A DNA stretch of 64,000 nt from the NCBI RefSeq assembly GCF_047425865.1, contig NZ_CP179735.1; one strand, 5' to 3'. The notes beneath the pieces are model-generated. The model searched no databases and had not been told where the DNA came from. It saw only the letters and a list, made by a program, of their open reading frames with translations. The translations under genes and the position numbers were made by a program. Position 1 is the stretch's first letter, and the number at the start of each line of letters is the position of its first letter. Below are positions 20,539-29,072 of the stretch, one piece after another. The stretch is from Macrococcoides equi (GTDB lineage: Bacteria > Bacillota > Bacilli > Staphylococcales > Staphylococcaceae).

Positions 20539-21597
20539 TTATTTATCTTCTGTTTTATTGATGATGCGTTGCGCGATATCAAGATATGCTTGTCCTAACT
20601 GATGATCCTCACCATATACTGATGGTGCGAATTCTTCTTCAGACCAATCGGGTTGTGCAAGTGGTAGTTGGCCTAATAATTCAGTATTCAATTCAGATGC
20701 AAGCTTATCTCCGCCACCTTTACCAAATACATATTCTTTCTCACCTGTTACTTTACTTTCAAAGTAAGACATATTCTCAACAACACCTAAAATTTCGTGG
20801 TCTGTATGTAAAGCCATTGCACCTGCACGCGCTGCTACAAATGCTGCTGTTGGGTGAGGAGTCGTTACGATGATTTCTTTACTTTTTGGTAACATTGTAT
20901 GGACATCAAGTGCCACGTCACCTGTTCCAGGTGGTAAGTCTAACAGGATATAATCTAACTCTCCCCAGTTTACTTCCTGGAAGAAGTTATTAATCATCTT
21001 ACCTAACATAGGTCCACGCCAGATAACTGGTGTATTCTCTTCGACGAAAAATGCCATAGAGATGACTTTAACCCCAAAGCGTTCAACAGGTTTAATACGG
21101 TCTCCTTCAATTTCAGGTTTCTCAGAAATCCCCATCATATCTGGTACGCTGAAGCCGTATATATCTGCATCTACTAATCCAACACGTTTTCCTAATCGCG
21201 CTAAAGCAACAGCTAAATTAACTGATACCGTAGATTTCCCTACTCCGCCTTTACCAGAAGCAATTGCAATAAAGTTCACATTATTTTCTGGCGAAAGTAA
21301 TTTTTCAATTTCTGACGTTGATACACCACGAAACTTTTCTAATGCTGCATCGTCTAATTGTTCAAAGCGTAAACCTACAGTATTCGCACCATTCTCTTTT
21401 AACACTTCAACAATCTTCATTTGCAGATCAAGTTGTTCCTGTCCGCCTGTCTTAGCAATCGCCACTTTCACTGATACGTGATTTTTTTCTTCTTTTATTG
21501 TGACTTCTTTAACGCCACCTGTTTCTTTTAATGGTACATTAACAATTGGATCATTTAAATTACCGACTAATTCGCTTACTTGTTCTTTAGTTAACAC
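20539..21597 (-). CDS. mrp: Mrp/NBP35-family ATPase (SalA type)
   Basis: A 352-residue protein with an N-terminal MIP18/DUF59 domain (about 1-85) and a C-terminal P-loop ATPase with the deviant Walker A GKGGVGKSTVSVN (about 115). The family usually acts as an iron-sulfur scaffold. However, the CxxC that follows ENMSYF in scaffold members is replaced here (ENMSYFESKVTGEKEYVFG), as I remember for Bacillus SalA, so a regulatory role is possible. I prefer the GTG at 21595-21597, 8 nt behind AAGGGG, to a TTG two codons upstream that is too close to the ribosome binding site. It forms an operon with the KbaA-like gene. Confidence 0.85.
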   Translation of the reverse strand: MLTKEQVSELVGNLNDPIVNVPLKETGGVKEVTIKEEKNHVSVKVAIAKTGGQEQLDLQMKIVEVLKENGANTVGLRFEQLDDAALEKFRGVSTSEIEKLLSPENNVNFIAIASGKGGVGKSTVSVNLAVALARLGKRVGLVDADIYGFSVPDMMGISEKPEIEGDRIKPVERFGVKVISMAFFVEENTPVIWRGPMLGKMINNFFQEVNWGELDYILLDLPPGTGDVALDVHTMLPKSKEIIVTTPHPTAAFVAARAGAMALHTDHEILGVVENMSYFESKVTGEKEYVFGKGGGDKLASELNTELLGQLPLAQPDWSEEEFAPSVYGEDHQLGQAYLDIAQRIINKTEDK

Positions 21598-21769
21598 ATT
21601 CAACGCCCCTTCTTCTGCTCTAATAGCTATAGTTTAACAAAAGATGAGCACTTTGTATAAATTAATTTCTTAAGGTATCATTTTATGATACAAATTTTAT
21701 AACGAAATATATATTGAATGTAAAATCAATTAATGGGTATAGATAATAAAAAATTTAAAGGAGACTCTT

Positions 21770-23227
21770 ATGACTAGAAACTACACAATCATGCAATACT
21801 TCGAATGGCACTCTAATGGTGATGGCAATCACTGGAATAGACTTAAAGAGGAAGCCGCTTCATTAAAAGAAAAAGGTTTCGATGCAATATGGCTTCCTCC
21901 AGCAACAAAAGCGGATCATGTGATGAATACTGGTTATAGTGTCTATGATTTATATGACCTCGGTGAATTCGACCAAAAAGGACAAGTGAGAACAAAATAT
22001 GGTACGAAAGAAGAATTGATCGCTGCTATAGAAGCCCTACACAAACACGACATTAAAGTCTATGCAGACGTTGTATTAAATCATAAAGCTGGCGCTGATG
22101 AAGCTGAAACTGTAAGTGTGGTTGAAGTTGATCCGAATGACCGTACGCACGAAATATCTGAACCATTTGAAATTGACGCTTTTACAAAGTTCTATTTCCC
22201 TGGACGCAATAAGAAATATAATGATTTCGAATGGAATCATACACACTTTAACGGTACTGATTACGACCATAAGACAGGACGCTCAGGCATCTTTAAAATC
22301 TTAGGCGAAAATAAAGACTGGAATGAATATGTTGACCAGGAAAAAGGTAATTTCGATTATTTAATGTTTACCAATGTTGATTATCAGCATCCGCAAGTCA
22401 GAGAAGAAACTATCGAATGGGGTAAGTGGTTTATTGATACTTTAAATATTGATGGTATGCGTATGGATGCTGTCAAACATATTGAAAGTTACTTCATTAG
22501 AGACTTTGTTCATGCGATGCGTGAGCATAAAGGAGAGGACTTTTATTTTGTCGGTGAATTCTGGAATCCGGATTTAGAGGTTAATGAAAACTTCCTGGAT
22601 GAAGCTGAATACAGCCTTGACTTATTTGATGTCAGACTCCATTTCAATTTCAAAGCCGCTTCAGAAGGTGGTGCTGCTTATGACTTACGTCAAATCTTCG
22701 ATGGCACACTTGTGAAGGAAAATCCTGAACACGCTGTGACCTTCGTAGATAATCATGACTCGCAGCCTGGTGAAGCGTTAGAGTCATTTGTACAGGATTG
22801 GTTTAAACAATCAGCTTATGCCATTATTCTGTTACGTGAAGATGGATATCCATGTGTATTTTACGGAGATTACTACGGCATTGGCGGTGACCATCCGATC
22901 GAGGGTAAACAAATGGCCATCGACCCACTACTTTACGTGCGTGATTTAAAAGCATATGGTCAGCAAGATGACTATTTCGATCATCCAAATGTTGTAGGAT
23001 GGGTGAGACGAGGTTATGCTGAAGACAAATCAGGATGTGCAGTGATTATCAACAACAGTGAAGAACCTGCCGAAAAGCAGATGCATGTTGGCATCGAGCG
23101 CGCAGGTCAAACCTGGTATGATTACACTGATACAATAGAAGAAGGTATCATTATCGATGAAGAAGGTAACGGGGTATTTAAAGTTAATCCAGGTAGTGTT
23201 TCCGTCTATTGCGAGAAAGAATTATAA
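21770..23227 (+). CDS. Intracellular alpha-amylase, GH13
   Basis: Hydrolyses alpha-1,4-glucan. The 485-residue sequence starts directly with the catalytic barrel (NYTIMQYFEWHSNGDGNHW) and has no signal peptide, so it should act on cytosolic glycogen or maltodextrins. The GH13 motifs are intact: ADVVLNH, DGMRMDAVKH (nucleophile Asp233), GEFWNPD (acid-base Glu263) and FVDNHD (Asp330). Length and motifs fit subfamily 5, the liquefying bacterial amylase type. It is monocistronic, with a GGAGACTC site and a strong 15-bp terminator. Confidence 0.92.
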   Translation: MTRNYTIMQYFEWHSNGDGNHWNRLKEEAASLKEKGFDAIWLPPATKADHVMNTGYSVYDLYDLGEFDQKGQVRTKYGTKEELIAAIEALHKHDIKVYADVVLNHKAGADEAETVSVVEVDPNDRTHEISEPFEIDAFTKFYFPGRNKKYNDFEWNHTHFNGTDYDHKTGRSGIFKILGENKDWNEYVDQEKGNFDYLMFTNVDYQHPQVREETIEWGKWFIDTLNIDGMRMDAVKHIESYFIRDFVHAMREHKGEDFYFVGEFWNPDLEVNENFLDEAEYSLDLFDVRLHFNFKAASEGGAAYDLRQIFDGTLVKENPEHAVTFVDNHDSQPGEALESFVQDWFKQSAYAIILLREDGYPCVFYGDYYGIGGDHPIEGKQMAIDPLLYVRDLKAYGQQDDYFDHPNVVGWVRRGYAEDKSGCAVIINNSEEPAEKQMHVGIERAGQTWYDYTDTIEEGIIIDEEGNGVFKVNPGSVSVYCEKEL

Positions 23228-23233
23228 AATAAA

Positions 23234-23276
23234 AATGATGACCGGTAAATGTATTTTTACCGGTCATCATTTTTTG
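23234..23276. terminator. Bidirectional terminator after the amylase gene
   Basis: A 15-bp perfect stem (23235-23249 with 23256-23270) with A and T runs on either side. It also serves the convergent gene at 23288-23752. Confidence 0.9.
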
Positions 23277-23287
23277 TTTCATTCCCC

Positions 23288-23752
23288 TTAATCTTTATTC
23301 AAATCCTTACTATCCGGATAAAAAATTTCTGTTAAATAGTACAGTACACTGATTACTACTAAAATAACTAAAAAGTTAATGCGTATATGCTGGTAATTAA
23401 TATGTACTCCAAAATAAAACACAATTGTCGATAATCCTACAGTTAAGAAATGAAAGTACCACCCTTGAAAATATTTATTTTCCGTATACATACGTTTTAC
23501 ATCATCTAAAATATATTCAATTACAACAAGCAGAAAATAACCGATAGCTATGTACGAACCATAATAAAAGCTATTATCTACTACGTTTTCGTTATATGTA
23601 AATTCAGCCAGTTTAAGATAAATCAGGATTCTGCTTAATCCATACATCCCAAATATCAGCATTAATATAAATGCCCCACCAGAGATGAGTACAACTGATA
23701 AAACAAATAAAATTGTCAGTATCGAACCCTTAGGGAATTTAAATTGTTTCAT
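23288..23752 (-). CDS. Membrane protein of unknown function
   Basis: A 154-residue protein with four hydrophobic segments (about 14-36, 64-82, 100-118, 124-143) and a short acidic tail. Ribosome binding site GGAGGCC precedes its ATG. I do not recognise the family. It is monocistronic between the amylase and galE genes and converges with the amylase. Confidence 0.7.
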   Translation of the reverse strand: MKQFKFPKGSILTILFVLSVVLISGGAFILMLIFGMYGLSRILIYLKLAEFTYNENVVDNSFYYGSYIAIGYFLLVVIEYILDDVKRMYTENKYFQGWYFHFLTVGLSTIVFYFGVHINYQHIRINFLVILVVISVLYYLTEIFYPDSKDLNKD

Positions 23753-23957
23753 CTTCTGGCCTCCTTATAAATTTCCAATTCCCGTTTATCAATTAATTAT
23801 TCTTAATATAGATTAACAAAGTATTTAAAAATTGTGTAAAATAAAATAAATAAGAATTTTATTTTACGTTTCAGTAAAATTTATACTTTTAATCTTTGTT
23901 AAAGTCAATTTTATTGTATAATAAAGGAATAACTTAATCGTTAAAGGAGATTTACGT

Positions 23958-24932
23958 ATGAACACTATATTGGTTACCGGTGGTGCTGGTTATATTGGTT
24001 CACATACCGTTACGAAATTACTTGATGCGAATTATAATGTAATCGTAGTGGACGACCTATCTACAGGACACAGAGAAGCAGTTGATAGTCGTGCAAAGTT
24101 TTATCAATGTGACGTTAGTGATGAAAAAAGTTTTTCTAAGATTTTTGATCTGGAAAACATTGACGCAGTCTTACATTGTGCCGGAAAAATCGTTGTAAGC
24201 GAGTCGGTTAAGGACCCATTAAAATATTTTGAACATAATGTATGTGGTTTAAATAATGTATTACGTGTGGTTGCTAATAAAGGTATAGATAAGTTCATGT
24301 TTTCTTCTACAGCTTCTATTTATGGTAATAATTCTTTCAATATTAAAGCTGTGGAATCTACACCTATCGCACCAACCAATCCCTATGCAGAGTCAAAGCA
24401 TATCGGCGAACAAATGATTCACTGGATCAGCGAACGATATGGTATCAATTACGTAATCTTCAGATACTTTAACGTAGCAGGTGCAATGCTTGATGGCTCA
24501 AACGGATTACGCACAAAAAATCCTACACATCTTATTCCATCGATCAATAGTACTTTACTAGGTAAACGAGAAGTATTTGAAATTTTTGGAGATGACTATA
24601 AAACAGAGGATGGTACTTGCATCCGTGACTTTATCCATGTATTCGATTTAGCAAAGGCACATCAGCTGGGTATGGATTATTTATTTAATAACGGAACTTC
24701 AACAGTCTTTAATCTTGGTACTGAGCAAGGTTATTCTGTAAAGCAAGTGGTTGATGCCGCTCAAAAAGTTACAGGCTTAACTTTAAATCACAAAATATCA
24801 GAACGTCGTGGCGGCGATCCTGATTTTGTACTAGCTGATGCGACGAAAGCACGCGCTACACTCAACTGGACGCCGGAATATACACTGGATGATATGATTC
24901 TTTCGGATTACAACTGGCGTAACAAATTATAA
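23958..24932 (+). CDS. galE: UDP-glucose 4-epimerase
   Basis: Interconverts UDP-glucose and UDP-galactose (or the GlcNAc forms) using tightly bound NAD. The 324-residue extended SDR shows the dinucleotide loop TGGAGYIGSH (7-16), the catalytic SST motif (about 117-119) and the YxxxK pair in NPYAESK (Tyr143, Lys147). Substrate-binding sequence FRYFNVAGA follows. The AAAGGAG site is ideal. A TATAAT at 23917-23922 is a likely -10. It stands alone, not with galK/galT, so it may feed envelope polysaccharide or teichoic acid synthesis rather than galactose use. Confidence 0.93.
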   Translation: MNTILVTGGAGYIGSHTVTKLLDANYNVIVVDDLSTGHREAVDSRAKFYQCDVSDEKSFSKIFDLENIDAVLHCAGKIVVSESVKDPLKYFEHNVCGLNNVLRVVANKGIDKFMFSSTASIYGNNSFNIKAVESTPIAPTNPYAESKHIGEQMIHWISERYGINYVIFRYFNVAGAMLDGSNGLRTKNPTHLIPSINSTLLGKREVFEIFGDDYKTEDGTCIRDFIHVFDLAKAHQLGMDYLFNNGTSTVFNLGTEQGYSVKQVVDAAQKVTGLTLNHKISERRGGDPDFVLADATKARATLNWTPEYTLDDMILSDYNWRNKL

Positions 24933-24945
24933 TTTTAAAAAACTT

Positions 24946-24995
24946 AACCCTAACCTTATTTCAATTAAGAAATGATAAGGTTAGGGTTCTTTTAT
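24946..24995. terminator. Terminator between galE and the amidohydrolase gene
   Basis: A 14-bp perfect stem (24946-24959 with 24975-24988) followed by TCTTTTA on the plus strand. A-rich flanks let it act for the convergent gene too. Confidence 0.8.
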
Positions 24996-26506
24996 GCTTG
25001 ATACACAATTTTCCCATCTATCACGGTCATTGCAACTTCAATTCGATGAATGTCACACTTGTCAACTTCAAATGGATTGTCCTTTAGAATCGTGAAGTCT
25101 GCTATTTTACCTGCTTCAATGGTTCCGAAATCTGTCACTCCCACAACCTTTGCCGCTTCTGTCGTATACAACGAGATTGCTTCATAAACACTTAAAGCTT
25201 CATCCATATTATAACCGGTACTTTCATCATCTGTTGATTTACGGTTAACTGCTGCAGCTATCCCGTACAGCGGCCTAAAGTTTTCAATCGGACTGTCTGA
25301 CCCACCACCGCATATAATGCCATTATTTAAAAGCGTTTTCCAGGGATAACTATATCGGACTCGATGCATTCCTACTCTATCAATCGCCCACGGAAAATCT
25401 GATGCAACAAACATCGGCTGAATATCACAAATAACATTCAATCGACGCATTCTGTCAATCAAATCCGCTCTTAAAAAGCTCACATGAATCAAACGATCTC
25501 TGCCTGATGTCGGCGGATTATATTCTATTGCATCCAGCACCATCTCGACTGCTTTATCACCTATCATATGAACAGCAATATTGACATTTAAATCACGGGC
25601 GTGCTGCACTTTAGCTGCTAATTCATCCTCAGTTAATATTGCCAGGCCATTCGTTAACGGATCATCACTATATGGTTCACTAAACAGAGCAGTTCTCCCG
25701 CCCAATGCTCCGTCCATATAAAACTTCATAGCATCCGGTCTGAAGTAGTCATTATATTGAAAATCACTTTTTAACACATCATCAATCACATCCGCATGAC
25801 GTAAAATATTTAACCTGAAAGGATTGTCTTCATTGATAACATTTCGATATGCATTCAGTACATCAGAAAAACTTTGATAATAAGCTAAATCTTCGGTATG
25901 TACTCCTGTTAATCCTACCTGCGTCAACTGACTCACTGCATATGCAACGTGGCGTGTCAGTGAAGATTCATCTTCACTACTTGCGATATCCAGCATACGT
26001 TCTATCGCATTATCATGCACCCATCCGTTGAGTAACCCATCCGTTCGTTCGTAATGTCCACCGGGAATATCTTCAACATCTTCTGTAATATTAAAATATT
26101 GAAAGACACTTGAACTTACCACTGCTGCGTGTCTGCACACCCGTTTAATGATTACTTTTTTGTGGGTTATATCATCAATTTCTTTATTTGTAATCTTATA
26201 ACCACCTAATTGATTCTCGTTATAACCTTCACAAATCAAAAATGCATCGTCATCCAGTTGTGACGCCGCCTGACGCAGTTTCTCCTTAATAACACGAATG
26301 TCTGTGTCTTCTTTAAAATTAACACTACGTAATGCAATACCTGTGCCTACGAGATGGAGATGTGTGTCCACAAAACCGGGAAACATTGTCTTCCCTTTAA
26401 GATCAATATATTGTACACCTTCAAGCTCAGGTACAGAGTCATATACAGCAGTAATTCTGTTCCCTTCAACAAGCACTGCTTCAACACGTTCCGCTTCACA
26501 ATTCAT
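24992..26506 (-). CDS. Metal-dependent amidohydrolase (YtcJ-like)
   Basis: A 504-residue amidohydrolase of family 3 (urease/dihydroorotase superfamily). It has the metal-binding HxH in FPGFVDTHLHLVG, a second His region INIAVHMIGDKAVEMVL, and the late metal Asp in GGGSDSPIENFRPL. The C-terminus returns to the composite beta domain (GTIEAGKIADFTIL). Substrate is unknown; relatives act on N-substituted amides. The ATG at 26504-26506 lacks a ribosome binding site. The frame stays open upstream to a CTG (26537-26539) 5 nt behind GGAGGG, which would add MELYFNGCIYT, the usual start of this family. Confidence 0.88.
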   Translation of the reverse strand: MNCEAERVEAVLVEGNRITAVYDSVPELEGVQYIDLKGKTMFPGFVDTHLHLVGTGIALRSVNFKEDTDIRVIKEKLRQAASQLDDDAFLICEGYNENQLGGYKITNKEIDDITHKKVIIKRVCRHAAVVSSSVFQYFNITEDVEDIPGGHYERTDGLLNGWVHDNAIERMLDIASSEDESSLTRHVAYAVSQLTQVGLTGVHTEDLAYYQSFSDVLNAYRNVINEDNPFRLNILRHADVIDDVLKSDFQYNDYFRPDAMKFYMDGALGGRTALFSEPYSDDPLTNGLAILTEDELAAKVQHARDLNVNIAVHMIGDKAVEMVLDAIEYNPPTSGRDRLIHVSFLRADLIDRMRRLNVICDIQPMFVASDFPWAIDRVGMHRVRYSYPWKTLLNNGIICGGGSDSPIENFRPLYGIAAAVNRKSTDDESTGYNMDEALSVYEAISLYTTEAAKVVGVTDFGTIEAGKIADFTILKDNPFEVDKCDIHRIEVAMTVIDGKIVYQA

Positions 26507-26555
26507 CGTATAAATACAACCGTTAAAATATAGCTCCAGAATAATCCCTCCATAA

Positions 26556-26592
26556 TAAAAAAGATGGGGCGGACATTTCGCCCAGCCTCATC
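26556..26592 (-). terminator. Terminator of the zinc metallopeptidase gene
   Basis: A GC-rich interrupted stem (GATGGGGCG paired with CGCCC...CATC, 26563-26592) followed by six T on the minus strand. It is of the type often seen in staphylococci. Confidence 0.7.
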
Positions 26593-26607
26593 CTTAATAT
26601 CGATTCA

Positions 26608-27570
26608 TTAAAATTCTAATCCTAACGCTTTAAACGTATCGCCTTGACTAAAGTCACCAGCTTCATAACCTTTTTTAAACCACTTCATACGATCTGCACT
26701 TGAACCATGAGTAAATGTATCAGGATTTGCTCTACCGATTGCTTTCTCCTGAATTGTATCGTCACCTACAGCATGAGCAGCCTTAATCGCTTCCTCTAAG
26801 TCACCTTCATCAGTGTAACCCATTTCTTGTGCATGCTTTGCATACACACCTGCAAAGTAGTCCGCTTGTAACTCAACAGCTACAGAATATTTATTGTATT
26901 CAGTTTCAGACAGCTGGTTTCTTAATTGATGGAACTTCGGTAAGATACCTAATTCGTTTTGAACGTGGTGACCAACTTCATGCGCAATAACGTATGCCAT
27001 CGCAAAATCACCAGGTGCATCAAACTTCTGATCTAATTCATCCATAAATGATAAGTCAATATATACTTTCTGATCATTCGGGCAATAGAAAGGTCCCATT
27101 TGAGCACTTGCATTACCACACCCTGAGCGTACACCACCTGTATAAAGGACTAATTTTGGCTCAGTATATGTTCTATCATATTTCTTGAACAATTCATGCC
27201 ATACATCTTCAGTATCCTTTAATACAACTGAAGCAAACTGACCACGTTCATCTAAAGAATTCTCAGTCTTACTGTCCACTTGCTGGTCTTCTTTCTTCAC
27301 GTTTCCAGTATCAAAAGGATTATCCTGTGACCCAGAACCACCGTTTGAAGAACCGTTACCTTGTGTTTGTTCCTGTGGTGCAGGTGACTGTCCGCCACCC
27401 ATATAGTCCATTGGATTACCACCCATTAAAGCAATGATGATCATAATAATGATACCGAAGCATCCTAAACCACCACCACCAATTACCATTGGACTACCGC
27501 CAGAGAATCCTCCACCTGATCCTCTTGCATCTTCTACATTTGAACTACCTTCTCGACCTTGCCACTGCAT
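26608..27570 (-). CDS. Neutral zinc metallopeptidase, YpfJ family
   Basis: A 320-residue membrane-anchored protein. The short basic N-terminus is followed by a Gly-rich stretch and one transmembrane helix (about 37-50). A Gln/Gly/Asn-rich linker leads to a catalytic domain with the zincin motif HEVGHH (about 197-202) and a downstream AVELQADYFAGVYA glutamate helix. In orthologues the domain faces the outside; the substrate is not known. AGGGGGAAC precedes its ATG. It is transcribed alone. Confidence 0.88.
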   Translation of the reverse strand: MQWQGREGSSNVEDARGSGGGFSGGSPMVIGGGGLGCFGIIIMIIIALMGGNPMDYMGGGQSPAPQEQTQGNGSSNGGSGSQDNPFDTGNVKKEDQQVDSKTENSLDERGQFASVVLKDTEDVWHELFKKYDRTYTEPKLVLYTGGVRSGCGNASAQMGPFYCPNDQKVYIDLSFMDELDQKFDAPGDFAMAYVIAHEVGHHVQNELGILPKFHQLRNQLSETEYNKYSVAVELQADYFAGVYAKHAQEMGYTDEGDLEEAIKAAHAVGDDTIQEKAIGRANPDTFTHGSSADRMKWFKKGYEAGDFSQGDTFKALGLEF

Positions 27571-27662
27571 ATATGTTCCCCCTAATCGGTAGATTTCTTA
27601 ATTCATAAGTTAATATTTATTACCCAGAATTAATACATTGCAATCATCATTTTAAATAAATA

Positions 27663-28763
27663 TTATTTAAAAGCTCTAATTGCATCGACTGTAGAAAGAC
27701 CCTCTGTCACAAGGTATTGGCCGCTCACGTGACGGCTGATTGTTACTTTCTCTTCATTGAGCTGATCCCCATATACTTTTCTGACATAATATTTATGTTC
27801 AGGTTCTGCTAATTTTTTCTTATCTTTATGGGTGATAACTTCCTTCTTAATATAACGTTCAGGTAACCATACATGATTTTTATAAGAGAGATGCACTTTA
27901 ACTTTCATCTTGTCTCCTACATACAGATGTTTCGACTGATTAAGCCCACCTTGATATAAGAAACGTTGTTCTTTAGCACCCGGATCAATAGCTATATGTT
28001 CATATGCATCAATCGTGCCACTGTATGTCTTGTCTTTGTTCAGTTCGTGCTTTGCATCAAACTTCAAATCCTGCTCCAGAAAATCAATCTGCTTGCGTCC
28101 AGCTGTACCCTCAACAAAATATTTGTCGTCAGATACAATAATAATCGGTTGTTGTTGTCTCTTATCAGAGAATCTTTCGATTTGTGCTTTATTAAGTTTT
28201 ACGACTTTGCCGTCAGTACTTGCTTTTACAGTTAAATTCTCAATTTTACTTGAAATCTGCTGTTGCTTTTCCTTTAAGATATCTATGTTGTTTTCTGCTT
28301 TCGTCAGTTCAGAATCCAGCCAGTTGAGCTGTGCTTCAATCTCATTTAATTTACTGTCAGATGATGTTTCATTCTGCATCATCTCCATCGCCATGATTTG
28401 GCCCTCAATCTGATCTTTATCAATCATTTTATTATCTAATGACAGTCCTACTTCCTTCTCTTTAGAAAAGAGTGCTTCATTTGCATACGTAAATAGAGGA
28501 TCCCCTTTTTGAACCGTATCACCTAACTTTACATGTACTTGAACAGGTTGTTTCTGACTACCGTTCTGATAATACGTCGATAAATTCTGTTTTACTCGTC
28601 CGTTCAGATTTAATACGTGTGTTTTTATACGATTATCAATTTCAATTGTATTCTTCTTTTTCTGATGATTTAAATATAAAAATATGCCACTTGCTATGAT
28701 TAAGCCCAACACAATCAGTGATAAGACCAACGGTAAAAACCACTTCTTTTTCATCTTCCACAC
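27663..28763 (-). CDS. HlyD-type membrane fusion/adaptor protein
   Basis: A 366-residue protein with an N-terminal membrane anchor (about 8-31) and a lipoyl/barrel-sandwich half (HVKLGDTVQKGDPLFTYAN). A coiled coil follows (about 110-175), then the second lipoyl half (VKASTDGKVVKLNKAQ) and a C-terminal beta barrel. Such proteins couple to ABC-type exporters in Gram-positives, but no ATPase or permease gene is adjacent. It is the last gene of a three-gene unit with a small membrane protein and a UDP-sugar pyrophosphorylase. The start may be GTG 28761-28763 or ATG 28752-28754; neither has an ideal site. Confidence 0.8.
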   Translation of the reverse strand: MWKMKKKWFLPLVLSLIVLGLIIASGIFLYLNHQKKKNTIEIDNRIKTHVLNLNGRVKQNLSTYYQNGSQKQPVQVHVKLGDTVQKGDPLFTYANEALFSKEKEVGLSLDNKMIDKDQIEGQIMAMEMMQNETSSDSKLNEIEAQLNWLDSELTKAENNIDILKEKQQQISSKIENLTVKASTDGKVVKLNKAQIERFSDKRQQQPIIIVSDDKYFVEGTAGRKQIDFLEQDLKFDAKHELNKDKTYSGTIDAYEHIAIDPGAKEQRFLYQGGLNQSKHLYVGDKMKVKVHLSYKNHVWLPERYIKKEVITHKDKKKLAEPEHKYYVRKVYGDQLNEEKVTISRHVSGQYLVTEGLSTVDAIRAFK

Positions 28764-28813
28764 ACGCCCTATAATTATATTTCAACCACTAAAATAAAAC
28801 TTGTTATTGCTTA

Positions 28814-29062
28814 TTATTTTATAATGCGATCTTCATCTGATTTAATATGTGCATTAAAATCTTTCATATCCATCTTCTTTTGAGATTGATAGTATTTATA
28901 TGTTAAGAAAGCAAGCATAAATGCAGCAAATAACGAAACAAACCCCATCCAGCTCACTTCCCCGCGTCCTGGCCCGATAATATAGTAAAATGCCAGGTAG
29001 AAATTAATCGCTACTAATACGAGCATCATGATAATGACATAAATATGCGTTTTCGACTTCAC
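28814..29062 (-). CDS. Small membrane protein with two helices
   Basis: 82 residues with two transmembrane segments (about 7-30 and 38-56) and a charged C-terminal tail of about 25 residues. It starts at GTG (29060-29062) behind GGAGG. It lies 10 nt after the upstream UDPGP gene and 50 nt before the HlyD-type gene, so it sits in their operon. I do not recognise the family. Confidence 0.75.
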   Translation of the reverse strand: MKSKTHIYVIIMMLVLVAINFYLAFYYIIGPGRGEVSWMGFVSLFAAFMLAFLTYKYYQSQKKMDMKDFNAHIKSDEDRIIK

Positions 29063-29072
29063 AGCAATCCTC

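Noticed and set aside
28015..28413. 132-codon frame on the plus strand
   Set aside because: It is antisense to the HlyD-type gene; Ser/Cys-rich shadow composition.
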